Shown: in pieces, positions 1 to 6,281 of the stretch | Layout of the letters: the number at the start of each line of letters is the position of its first letter | How positions within the stretch are numbered: the first letter of the stretch is position 1 | NCBI GenBank assembly: GCA_016763595.1 | Contig: JAESTN010000281.1 | Coordinates: 1-13,042 of the forward strand | Origin: Flavobacteriaceae bacterium | Lineage (GTDB): Bacteria; Bacteroidota; Bacteroidia; Flavobacteriales; Flavobacteriaceae | Direction: 5' to 3' | Length of the DNA stretch: 13,042 bases | The notes under the pieces: model-generated | Database searches by the model: none | What the model saw: the letters and a program-made list of their open reading frames with translations, nothing else | What the model was told of the DNA's origin: nothing | Made by a program: the position numbers and the translations under genes

Positions 1-615
1 GTTGCTATTTGTATGAATGCACTTGAAGGTTTCGAAATACTAAAAAAGCAATCCGTAGATTTAATTTTTTTAGATATTCAAATGCCCTTATTAACAGGAA
101 TTGAGTTCTTAAAATCGTTGAGCAATCCGCCAAAAGTAATTTTTACTACAGCATATAGAGAATATGCTATAGAAAGCTACGAATTAGAAGTTGTGGATTA
201 TTTATTAAAACCAATTTCATTTGATCGTTTCTTTAAAGCAATCAATAAGTTTTTTAAGACCATTGAAGCTGCTGCACCAGTTAATGCAATAATCGAACCT
301 CAAGAGACTACAGGTTTTATCTATGTCAATTCAAATAAGAAACACCATAAAATTTCTTTTCCAGAAATTCTATATGTAGAAAGCATTAAAGATTATATAC
401 GTATTCACTTACATGATAAAACAATTGTAACCAAAGATAAAATAAGTGATTTTGCGCATAAGTTGCCTGTAAATTTCTTGAGAACACATCGATCGTATAT
501 TGTAAATTCGGATAAAATTACGGCGTATACGGTACATGATGTTGAAATTGGAAGTATAGAGATTCCGATAGGAATTAGTTATAAGAAACAATTATTAGAA
601 GAGCTGAAAGTCTAA
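1..615 (+). CDS. LytTR-family response regulator, 5' end cut by window edge
   Basis: Cytoplasmic DNA-binding response regulator of the LytR/AlgR class. The frame is open to base 1 and four codons precede the first ATG (13), so the true start lies outside the window; about 35-40 N-terminal residues, including the acidic pair of the receiver, are missing. The phospho-acceptor Asp is codon 73-75 in the motif FLDIQMP. The conserved Thr/Lys switch residues of the receiver follow (TTAYREYAIE, then DYLLKP near 205). A LytTR DNA-binding domain fills the C-terminal half from about base 315, with the family signatures ILYVES-KDYI and FLRTHRSYIVN. Such regulators are normally encoded just after a LytS-type membrane kinase, which I would expect immediately upstream, outside the window. 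Its stop (TAA, 613-615) directly abuts the stop of the convergent hydrolase gene. A degraded tail of a second regulator of this type lies at about 4949-5002. Confidence 0.95.
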   Translation, partial: VAICMNALEGFEILKKQSVDLIFLDIQMPLLTGIEFLKSLSNPPKVIFTTAYREYAIESYELEVVDYLLKPISFDRFFKAINKFFKTIEAAAPVNAIIEPQETTGFIYVNSNKKHHKISFPEILYVESIKDYIRIHLHDKTIVTKDKISDFAHKLPVNFLRTHRSYIVNSDKITAYTVHDVEIGSIEIPIGISYKKQLLEELKV

Positions 616-1323
616 TTATTTTACTATTGTTGAATTTACTAGTTGTAAGCACCATTGTAAATAACGTAAATCTCCTTTTTTTGTGGTATTTATTTTTGAA
701 GGTAATTGTCCAGTGATTGATTTTACAAAAACACTAGCTGTTAAAAATGTACCCAAAAAAGTTGGGTGACTTCCATCTTTTGTATATAAATCTAACTGAG
801 GATGCATTTTTAAAGCTTTTGTCCAAACTTCTCCAACCATAACTATTTCTCCTTTGTTTATCCTAGCTGCTTCTTTGTAAGCCTTTGTAATTGTTTTTTG
901 AGTATGTGGAGTTTTTTCTCTTGACCAGGTAGCAAAAAAATAAGGTTTAGCTCCGTGTTCTTTTATATAGGTACTCAACTTTTTAGAATATAAAAGGAAT
1001 TCATTTTTATTTGTTAAAGTCCCCATACTTTGCTCTTGCAAAACAACAATATCAAAGCGTCCATTTTTAATAAGGTTTGTGGTTTTTAATCCATGACCTT
1101 GATTGTAATGATATTTCAATCGAGCACCGCCTACTGCGCTCATCTCTGTTTTTAGATAGGTAGAAGTGCTTTTAGAAAGCTCTGAAACCATTTTAGGTAA
1201 ATCAGAATAATACGTATAGCTATTGCCTACAAACAATACATTTAAAGTGTCTTTCTGTGAAACACAAAAAAGACTATTAAAAAAAAGAATGGTATAAAAG
1301 AAAAGTCTAATGTTGGTCTTCAC
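616..1323 (-). CDS. Secreted SGNH/GDSL-type hydrolase
   Basis: Predicted exported serine hydrolase (esterase/lipase or carbohydrate-deacetylase fold), 235 residues. The N-terminus is a signal peptide (residues 1-22, hydrophobic FFYTILFFNSLFC, likely cut before Q23), so it acts in the periplasm or outside. Block I is VGNSYT with candidate nucleophile Ser35. A Gly-rich block II (GGARLKYHY) follows near residue 65, then a block-III-like VVLQEQS around residue 95. The C-terminal DGSHPT gives candidate catalytic Asp183 and His186. The LQEQS variant is typical of the Bacteroidota SGNH subgroup rather than classical GDSL lipases. The substrate cannot be told from sequence. The gene is last in a run of minus-strand genes but separated by 90 bases from the alpha/beta hydrolase, so it may have its own promoter; I found no exact TAnnTTTG box there. 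Confidence 0.88.
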   Translation of the reverse strand: MKTNIRLFFYTILFFNSLFCVSQKDTLNVLFVGNSYTYYSDLPKMVSELSKSTSTYLKTEMSAVGGARLKYHYNQGHGLKTTNLIKNGRFDIVVLQEQSMGTLTNKNEFLLYSKKLSTYIKEHGAKPYFFATWSREKTPHTQKTITKAYKEAARINKGEIVMVGEVWTKALKMHPQLDLYTKDGSHPTFLGTFLTASVFVKSITGQLPSKINTTKKGDLRYLQWCLQLVNSTIVK

Positions 1324-1413
1324 AATATAATAGTAATAATTTATTCTTGATTTTAAAAACTTATTTGTTGAATATACGGAGAATTAATAAAGAATTGTAT
1401 TTTTTATTAAAAA

Positions 1414-2193
1414 TCAAAAATCCAATTGTTTTATAAAATAGGCTGTTTTTTCAAGGACCAATTGAGGTACTTCTTTGTGGGGTGAATGTTTGATATTCGG
1501 TAAAATTAATGCTCTAGAACTTCCTTTTGTAGCATTGATGATTCTGTTTACTTGTTTTAAAGTACCATATTCATCATTTTCTCCTTGAATGATGAATGAA
1601 GGGCATTTGATGTTAGGTATAAATTGTTCAATATTCCAATATTTGTAGTCATTAGTGGTCCAGGTAGCAGCCCATGCCCAAAACATTTCTTCAGTTTTAT
1701 TCCCGTGGTATTTTGTTAATTTGGATTTTAAGTTGGTTGTTTTGTATAGCTCAATAACTTTTTGAATTCCGTTTATTGTAAGATCTTCAACAAAAATGTG
1801 AGCACCTTCAGTAACGATTCCTTTTATCTTGTTTGGATATTTCCCCGCCAAAATTAAAGCAATTGAACCACCATCACTATGACCAAAAAGTAGCACTTCT
1901 TTAAGTTTCCAATAGTCTATCAAAGTATTGAGGATGTCAGCTTCTAACTCAAGATACTTATTATCACGTTTAGAATCTGAAAAAGAGCAAGATTCTCCAT
2001 AGCCTTGTCGATCATAAATTAGCACATTACACTGGGTTAACTCTCCAAGTTTTTCTGGGAAATCTCTCCACAATTCTATACAGCCAAGAGAATCGTGGAG
2101 AAATATAATAGTCGGTTTGTTTGGGTATTTATCAATGCGTTTTATGGCTATTTTGTCAAGGGGCAATTTAATATGTTCATTCATTTGTCGCAT
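1414..2193 (-). CDS. Alpha/beta hydrolase
   Basis: Cytoplasmic alpha/beta-hydrolase-fold enzyme of 259 residues; no signal peptide. The nucleophile elbow is GHSDGG with Ser106. The acid is probably Asp207 (in QGENDEYG) and the base His236 (in IKHSPHKE), so the triad looks complete. The HD motif at 33-34 after strand beta3 forms the oxyanion-hole region, and YDRQGYGES is the typical loop. A cap domain lies at about 135-190, rich in Trp (WAWAATW). The substrate is unknown; the overall layout resembles small ester or C-C hydrolases. The first ATG (2193) was taken; an in-frame ATG three codons later (2184) is equally possible. Only 19 bases separate it from the upstream oxidoreductase gene, so co-transcription is likely. 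Confidence 0.93.
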   Translation of the reverse strand: MRQMNEHIKLPLDKIAIKRIDKYPNKPTIIFLHDSLGCIELWRDFPEKLGELTQCNVLIYDRQGYGESCSFSDSKRDNKYLELEADILNTLIDYWKLKEVLLFGHSDGGSIALILAGKYPNKIKGIVTEGAHIFVEDLTINGIQKVIELYKTTNLKSKLTKYHGNKTEEMFWAWAATWTTNDYKYWNIEQFIPNIKCPSFIIQGENDEYGTLKQVNRIINATKGSSRALILPNIKHSPHKEVPQLVLEKTAYFIKQLDF

Positions 2194-2212
2194 TTATATT
2201 GTACTTCACTCA

Positions 2213-3145
2213 CTATTTTTTTATTTCGTTAAATATTTTCAGGGTAAATGGGTGCTGAATATTTAAAATCTCCCCGTAGTTGATAATGGCTCCAGCAAAC
2301 AACTCTAACTCATTGTTTTCTTTTCCAGAATTCACATCCAATTGTAAAGATGTAGGAGTTTGTGGAGGGAAAGTGGCCGCTTTCTTAAAGGTTTGTTCAA
2401 TAATGTTTTCTCCTAAATGAATGCCCTTTTTAGTTGCAATTTGATGGATTTCATTCATTATTTCTGAAGCTTCATTTCGTTGAATATCATCATTACAAAC
2501 AGCTCCAATAGAAGAGTTGTGTTTGGCTGTTACTAAACCGAAACTTGCAATAAATATAAATTTCGTCCAGATATCTAGCATCGAATTATCTTTAAATTCA
2601 TAGTCAATTTTACTCTTTTCAATTAATTCAATAACCCAAGAAACATTCGCATTTACAGACAAAGGATCTTTGCCGAAAATTAATTTCCCTGGCTTGCCCT
2701 TATGTTCTACAATACCTTTTTCTTTAATGTGTGAAGCCACGTAAACACAAGAGGGTAAAATGATGTTTTCTGGGAGTATATTTTGTATTCTGTCATAAAT
2801 ATCAGCACCATTCATCATTGGTAAAAGAATCGTTTTCTTTGTGATTACTTCAGATAATTGAGAGCATACATTTTCTAAATCATACTCTTTTACACAAATT
2901 AAAATTAGATCTGGGTCTTTAATTTCTGAAATTGTTTTATAAATTGCATTTGGTATTGTTATGCTATTCGGGTGTTCTTGTGATAGTAATGTGAACCCAT
3001 TCTTTTTAACAATATCATATGTTTTTCCTCTAGCAACAAACGATACTTTATGTTGCTGATCTAATTCGTTGCTTTGACTTATTTTAAAACCAAAATAACC
3101 ACCAACACCTCCAAGCCCTATGATTACAATATTCTTTTTGTTCAT
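2213..3145 (-). CDS. Ketopantoate reductase (PanE/ApbA)-family oxidoreductase
   Basis: NAD(P)H-dependent oxidoreductase of the 2-dehydropantoate 2-reductase family. I start it at the ATG at 3145 (310 residues) because the Rossmann strand begins at once (NIVIIGLGGVGGYFG, Gly10-x-Gly12-x-x-Gly15). The frame stays open to another ATG at 3196, but the 17 extra residues have no counterpart in the family. The N-terminal domain includes the MMNGAD loop, matching the Asn-Gly loop of PanE. The C-terminal helical domain carries the candidate catalytic Lys in DIWTK and the TSLQLD...NELEL segment with the conserved Ser and acidic residue. The Asn found four residues after the catalytic Lys in E. coli PanE is Ile here (KFIFI), so pantothenate synthesis is not assured and another 2-oxo substrate is possible. 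It lies between a Crp-like regulator and a hydrolase, probably in one operon. Confidence 0.9.
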   Translation of the reverse strand: MNKKNIVIIGLGGVGGYFGFKISQSNELDQQHKVSFVARGKTYDIVKKNGFTLLSQEHPNSITIPNAIYKTISEIKDPDLILICVKEYDLENVCSQLSEVITKKTILLPMMNGADIYDRIQNILPENIILPSCVYVASHIKEKGIVEHKGKPGKLIFGKDPLSVNANVSWVIELIEKSKIDYEFKDNSMLDIWTKFIFIASFGLVTAKHNSSIGAVCNDDIQRNEASEIMNEIHQIATKKGIHLGENIIEQTFKKAATFPPQTPTSLQLDVNSGKENNELELFAGAIINYGEILNIQHPFTLKIFNEIKK

Positions 3146-3214
3146 TTTTATAGTTTTTGTTCCTGCAAATCTCTGAATAGAAATTTGATTGATCACTTGA
3201 CAAATGACAAGAAA

Positions 3215-3796
3215 TTATAGTTTACTAATTTCTTTTCTAATTCTACTGAGTGTACTATCAGTAATGCCAAGATAAGAAGCAATAATTTTAAGTGAAACGT
3301 TCTGGAATATTTTGGGTTTCTGATGAAGCAAGTTTAAATATCTAGTTTCTGCTTTTTTACTGGCCATTTCAATAACTCTGTCGTTTAATTTATAGTAATT
3401 AATAACAAATAAAAGGCGACTGAATTCTCTAAACTCCGGGATATTATGAAAGTTAGATTGCACATTTTTGAGTCCTGTTTTCCAAAAAACACAATCGGTT
3501 AACGTTTGATAGGTTTCTTTACTTGGTTGTTGTTTAAAAAGGGATAAAAAGTCATTAACAAAGCAAGGAGCTTCATAAATATTGGTCGTAACTTCTTCAT
3601 TTTCTTCATTTAAAATATAGGAACGCATATAGCCTTTTTCTAAAAAGAAAGTTTCGGTGCTAACCGTGTTTTTATCCAAGAGACATGTTTGTTTTTTCAA
3701 TTCAAAATGCGTAAAATATTTTGTGATTTCATGAACTATTTCTTTTTCAATTGGAAACTGAGAAAGGAAATAAGTATTCAATATTGTTTTATCCAT
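3215..3796 (-). CDS. Crp/Fnr-family transcriptional regulator
   Basis: Cytoplasmic regulator of 193 residues. Residues about 25-115 form a cyclic-nucleotide-binding-like beta-roll (for example LEKGYMRSYILNEENEEVTT, typical of Bacteroidota Crp-like proteins). No canonical Arg-Ala cAMP phosphate-binding cassette is visible, so the ligand is unknown. A dimerisation helix follows at about 125-155, then a C-terminal helix-turn-helix at about 167-193 (SLKIIASYLGITDSTLSRIR). It is first in a minus-strand cluster with the PanE-like enzyme and the alpha/beta hydrolase, and divergent from the lipoprotein gene at 3986. The likeliest targets are therefore the promoters in the 189-base gap between them, where a 13-base direct repeat lies at 3907-3940. 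That link is inference. Confidence 0.93.
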   Translation of the reverse strand: MDKTILNTYFLSQFPIEKEIVHEITKYFTHFELKKQTCLLDKNTVSTETFFLEKGYMRSYILNEENEEVTTNIYEAPCFVNDFLSLFKQQPSKETYQTLTDCVFWKTGLKNVQSNFHNIPEFREFSRLLFVINYYKLNDRVIEMASKKAETRYLNLLHQKPKIFQNVSLKIIASYLGITDSTLSRIRKEISKL

Positions 3797-3847
3797 TTGA
3801 TGGTTATGACGGTTTGTATAAAACTATTGCTATTGATTTTAATTGTA

Positions 3848-3855
3848 CAAATTTA
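3848..3855 (-). promoter_or_regulatory. Candidate -7 element for the Crp-like regulator operon
   Basis: Read on the minus strand this is TAAATTTG, an exact match to the Bacteroidota -7 consensus TAnnTTTG. It would start transcription about 45 bases upstream of the ATG at 3796. The -33 region, about 20 bases further upstream, holds only a weak GTTTT-like match, so this rests on one element. Confidence 0.4.
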
Positions 3856-3906
3856 AAGAACTAATCTGACTTTTTAAAACTTTATAAAAGCATAAAATAA
3901 CCTTTT

Positions 3907-3940
3907 AATTATATTAATATTTAACATAATTATATTAATA
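3907..3940. repeat. Two 13-base direct repeats in the divergent intergenic region
   Basis: The 13-mer AATTATATTAATA occurs at 3907-3919 and exactly again at 3928-3940, start-to-start distance 21 bases (two helical turns), each with the palindrome ATTAAT inside. It lies between the divergent Crp-like and lipoprotein genes, where an operator would be expected. The sequence is very AT-rich, so chance or slippage is a real alternative. Confidence 0.4.
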
Positions 3941-3985
3941 GTGTCATTTTAAATTTAATAAGTTCGCAAAAAAAATAGCCCCAAA

Positions 3986-4525
3986 ATGTTTAGAAACCTT
4001 AAAAGAGTACTCCTTTTAACAAGTGTGATTATACTCTATGTTAACTGTACAAAAGAAGAGATTGATTTACCCAAAAAAATGGATAGTATTATTGGAAGCT
4101 GGAGTCCAGTTATTGGTTTAATGACAGGAGAAATAATTGATGGTGACTATGGTAAAGAATCATTTAAATATAATTTTGGTGAATGTGCTAAAGAAAACGG
4201 ATACATTACATTTAAAAAGGATGGAAGTTTAGATTTTATAAATTATACAGGTAGCTTAAGTACAGGATGTAAAATTATAGAAAGGGCCAAACAGGTCTTT
4301 TGGGAAAGTGAAGGTGATTCGACATATATAGCGAAAGGAGTAATTTCTCAAATTAATAATCAAGGCAGTTATGAAGAAAAAAATTTAGATTATTTATTTT
4401 TAGAGCCTTATTTACCATATCCAGATCTAGTAGAGGTTAAGAATGATACACTTATTTTATATTTTGATAAAATACCTAATACGAAACTTTATACTGAACG
4501 GTTTTTTTATAAAAGAAAGGACTAG
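3986..4525 (+). CDS. Lipocalin-like lipoprotein
   Basis: Probable lipid-anchored envelope protein of 179 residues. The N-terminus (MFRNLKRVLLLTSVIILYVNC) is a lipoprotein signal with Cys21 as the lipidated residue. The lipobox YVNC is loose, but relaxed lipoboxes are common in Bacteroidota. The residues after Cys are TKEEID, an acidic stretch resembling the export signal that sends Bacteroidota lipoproteins to the cell surface. After it, IIGSWSPVIG resembles the GtW strand that opens lipocalin-like domains of this phylum. ITFKKDGSLDF with flanking Cys residues (FGEC and STGC) matches the usual disulfide-bearing pattern. The ligand is unknown. A weak -7-like box (TAAGTTCG, 3959-3966) lies just upstream. 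It diverges from the Crp-like regulator, which may control it, and is followed by the relic locus at 4553. Confidence 0.8.
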   Translation: MFRNLKRVLLLTSVIILYVNCTKEEIDLPKKMDSIIGSWSPVIGLMTGEIIDGDYGKESFKYNFGECAKENGYITFKKDGSLDFINYTGSLSTGCKIIERAKQVFWESEGDSTYIAKGVISQINNQGSYEEKNLDYLFLEPYLPYPDLVEVKNDTLILYFDKIPNTKLYTERFFYKRKD

Positions 4526-4552
4526 ATTATAATTGAGAATACCTTGATGCCT

Positions 4553-4618
4553 TTAAAACTGAACGGCTAATTTAAAGTTCAATACACGTCCAGTCATGTA
4601 ATTTGGAGTTGCATAAAC
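4553..4618 (-). pseudogene. C-terminal remnant of a TonB-dependent receptor
   Basis: Reading the minus strand, bases 4618-4553 encode VYATPNYMTGRVLNFKLAVQF followed by TAA. This is the last beta-strand of a TonB-dependent receptor and closely matches the end of the intact receptor in this window (GIPNYMTGRVLNFKLGVQF). An in-frame stop (4619-4621) precedes it, and immediately beyond lies a kinase remnant on the other strand. Only the terminal 21 codons survive. Bases 4567-4607 equal 8108-8148 exactly over 41 bases, and the match continues with scattered mismatches from 4553 to about 4615. No expression as a protein is expected. Confidence 0.85.
4567..4607. repeat. 41-base exact repeat, copy 1 (receptor 3' end)
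   Basis: Identical, base for base and in the same orientation, to 8108-8148 (offset 3541). It covers 13 codons of the receptor C-terminus with no synonymous difference, more similarity than the surrounding remnant shows. Confidence 0.92.
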
Positions 4619-4948
4619 TTAGAACAGTTGCGTTATGGAGATCGATTGGAAGTAGTTTTTAATATGAATATTGACTCTGATCAAACTCAAATTGTATGAT
4701 TAATTTTAGTTTCTTTAATAGAAAATACTTTTAAACACGGGGCAAGTGGTTCTGTTGCAGCTCCAAAAACAGCTATAGAATTTCGAGTAGAAAAAAATGA
4801 ATTACAATTTTCTATTTACAATACAAAACCAGGGCAAGCTCAAAAAGATGAAACTAATTTTAAAAAAGGAATAGGGTTAAAGAATATTAAAAATCAGTTA
4901 TCTTTAATGTATTCAGAGAGCATATTTTAGAAATTAAAGAAACAAAAG
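4616..4948 (+). pseudogene. Degraded LytS-type sensor histidine kinase (ATPase half)
   Basis: Frame from 4616 reads NLEQLRYGDRLEVVFNMNID, the hallmark of the segment after the His-kinase box in LytS/YehU kinases. The ATPase N-box follows (LIENTFKHG, about 4715-4741) and then the G-box (GIGLKNIKNQLSLMY, about 4868-4912). The membrane part and phospho-acceptor His region are absent. There is an in-frame TGA (4697-4699) where the family usually has Pro in the PPLLL-like segment. A frameshift lies near 4915-4920: the original frame ends at TAG 4928-4930, while the family tail (EHILEIKETKES) continues in another frame. The left edge abuts the receptor remnant and the right edge abuts a response-regulator tail. 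This is a non-functional relic of a kinase paired with a LytTR regulator. Confidence 0.85.
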
Positions 4949-5002
4949 AATCCTATGGGAATTAGCTATAAAAAGGGAGAACTAGAGCATTTGAACGGAT
5001 AG
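4949..5002 (+). pseudogene. C-terminal remnant of a LytTR response regulator
   Basis: Translation gives NPMGISYKKGELEHLNG then TAG (5000-5002). It aligns with the C-terminus of the intact regulator at the window start (IPIGISYKKQLLEELKV): the core GISYKK is identical and the distance to the stop is the same. Nothing of the receiver or the rest of the LytTR domain is left; the tail follows directly on the kinase remnant. The DNA differs at many positions from 559-615, so it is a paralogous tail rather than a recent copy of that gene. Confidence 0.7.
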
Positions 5003-5023
5003 ATGTATGGACGTTTTTAGTTC

Positions 5024-5143
5024 TCAACCTATTTCTATTTGTTTTTCGGGATTAAAATCTTTAGTGTTTAAATAAGAAGAATTCTCACCATCATTTGTTG
5101 TGTGTAATACTTTTTTTGTAAAAGTAAAATTCTGCTTGGTCAT
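5024..5143 (-). other. Short open frame, possible gene relic (39 codons)
   Basis: The minus strand carries an ATG frame of 39 codons, MTKQNFTFTKKVLHTTNDGE and onward, ending in IEIG and a TGA at 5024-5026. The composition looks protein-like and the opening resembles the start of some small SRPBCC-type proteins, but nothing recognisable follows. It lies in the relic zone between the kinase/regulator remnant and the VOC gene. It may be a truncated gene start or a chance frame. The rest of 5003-5236 shows no gene, terminator or exact promoter box. Confidence 0.25.
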
Positions 5144-5236
5144 AGTATTCAAAGAGTTTTTGGTGAGTAACAATACGAATGAGATCTAGCTAAATACAAT
5201 TTACGTGTATAGAAACCTTGGTACCAATCATTTCAA

Positions 5237-5905
5237 ATGGAAATAAGAGAATTAATCATTTATTCAAATCGAATTAAAGAACAAGAAGCCTTTTATAAAA
5301 ATGTTTTAGGCTTTCAATGCTCTGAAATTATTAACAATAGATTTGTAATAAATGCAGGTGAGACTAAATTAGTTTTAGAAAAATCAACGAAAGAATTCTT
5401 TTATCATTTTGCATTTCTTATTCCGACTGGGAGCATAAATGCTGCAATTGATTATTTAGAAAAAAAATCAGTTCAACTTTTACCACTTCACGGAGATAAA
5501 ATAATCCACTTCGATACCGGACAAGCAATTTATTTTTATGATGAAGATGGTAACATTGTAGAGTTTATTGAAAGACCAACATTGGATTATCCGACTCGGA
5601 GTGATTTTTCTGTGAACAGTATTCTTAAATTAAATGAAATTGGACTTCCGGTTTCTGAGCCAAAAAAAATGATTAAAAAACTAATCAATGAATTTGGAAT
5701 ACAGCCTATAAAAAATGCTCCTTACAATGACAGAATTTGCTGGGGTGGAGATTTCAATGGAGCGATAATAGTGATAAAGGAGAATCGGAATTGGTTGCCT
5801 ACCGAAAAACCAGGGATGATAAATGATTTGTCAATTAAATATATTGCAGCAGGGCAAGAGTACAATTTGATTATTGTAAATAATAAAATAAAAAAAGGGT
5901 ACTAA
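5237..5905 (+). CDS. VOC (glyoxalase/bleomycin-resistance fold) family protein
   Basis: Cytoplasmic protein of 222 residues built from two VOC modules. The first is complete: RELIIYSNRIKEQEAFYKNVLGF, then VLEKS (Glu48), YHFAF (His57) and YFYDEDGNIVEFIER (Glu109). His57 and Glu109 are the likely metal ligands. The second module (about 125-222, beginning NSILKLNEIGLPVSEPKKMI) lacks matching His/Glu ligands and is probably structural. Enzymes of this fold include dioxygenases, glyoxalases, epimerases and resistance proteins; the sequence does not decide among them. The gene stands alone: relics precede it, and 376 non-coding bases with hairpins follow, the first of which (5993-6012) could end its transcript. 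No exact promoter box was found upstream. Confidence 0.88.
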   Translation: MEIRELIIYSNRIKEQEAFYKNVLGFQCSEIINNRFVINAGETKLVLEKSTKEFFYHFAFLIPTGSINAAIDYLEKKSVQLLPLHGDKIIHFDTGQAIYFYDEDGNIVEFIERPTLDYPTRSDFSVNSILKLNEIGLPVSEPKKMIKKLINEFGIQPIKNAPYNDRICWGGDFNGAIIVIKENRNWLPTEKPGMINDLSIKYIAAGQEYNLIIVNNKIKKGY

Positions 5906-5992
5906 CAAAGCACAGTGTTGAAATTGACGTCTTTTTTTATTTTATTTCTTACAACAAGTAACAAACAGAGAATATTTTTCATGTTCAAAACT

Positions 5993-6012
5993 AGGTATAA
6001 ATACCTTTTTTT
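5993..6012 (+). terminator. Possible intrinsic terminator of the VOC gene
   Basis: AGGTAT-AA-ATACCT followed by a run of seven T. The stem is short (5-6 pairs, two G-C), so it is weak. It lies 88 bases past the VOC stop. Confidence 0.35.
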
Positions 6013-6095
6013 ATCACAATATGGTTTTTTTCGGAATAGAATCCTTTTAGTTTTTCTACATTTAAGTAGAATTGGAAACGAGCATAAAATAGATG

Positions 6096-6118
6096 TGTCC
6101 CACAATAGTTGTGGGATA
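6096..6118. repeat. Perfect hairpin TCCCACAA-TAG-TTGTGGGA
   Basis: Eight-base perfect inverted repeat (6098-6105 with 6109-6116) and a three-base loop, extendable by a G-T and a T-A pair. TGTG at 6094-6097 and CACA at 6123-6126 could pair outside a 6-base bulge. It is the most GC-rich spot in the intergenic region. There is no T-run on either side, so it is not a classic terminator; it could be an operator or an RNA structure. Confidence 0.65.
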
Positions 6119-6281
6119 ATAACACACAACAGGAGTAGATATTGAGTTGTCAACATAATTTAAAATTGGTCTCATATGTAAAATTTGGCAAAAGAACGAA
6201 TCCTGTCAATTCATTTATATTTCTTATATTCTAAGTATAAATTGCCTCCCTAAAAAACGTACCTTTAAATTTCTACGAACG

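Larger units (their letters stand above)
5906..6281. other. 376-base intergenic region with several inverted repeats
   Basis: No convincing gene. Short open frames on both strands here are low-complexity (poly-Phe/Leu on one side) and overlap each other, so I treat them as chance. The region holds three inverted repeats: 5993-6006, 6054-6071 (TTCTAC/GTAGAA, loop ATTTAA) and 6096-6118. No exact TAnnTTTG promoter was found for the porin gene; the nearest, TAAAATTTG at about 6179-6187, has one base too many between its two halves. Confidence 0.6.

Noticed and set aside
409..591. Minus-strand frame inside the LytTR regulator
   Set aside because: Antisense to the conserved LytTR domain, with no recognisable feature.
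4526..5236. Insertion sequence or transposase as the source of the relic zone
   Set aside because: No transposase-like frame, terminal inverted repeats or target duplications seen; the fragments are explained by deletions in ordinary genes.
5902..6156. Overlapping open frames on both strands (minus 5902-6156, plus 5915-6145)
   Set aside because: Low-complexity translations rich in Phe, Leu and Lys, mutually overlapping, with hairpins inside and no domain; treated as chance frames.
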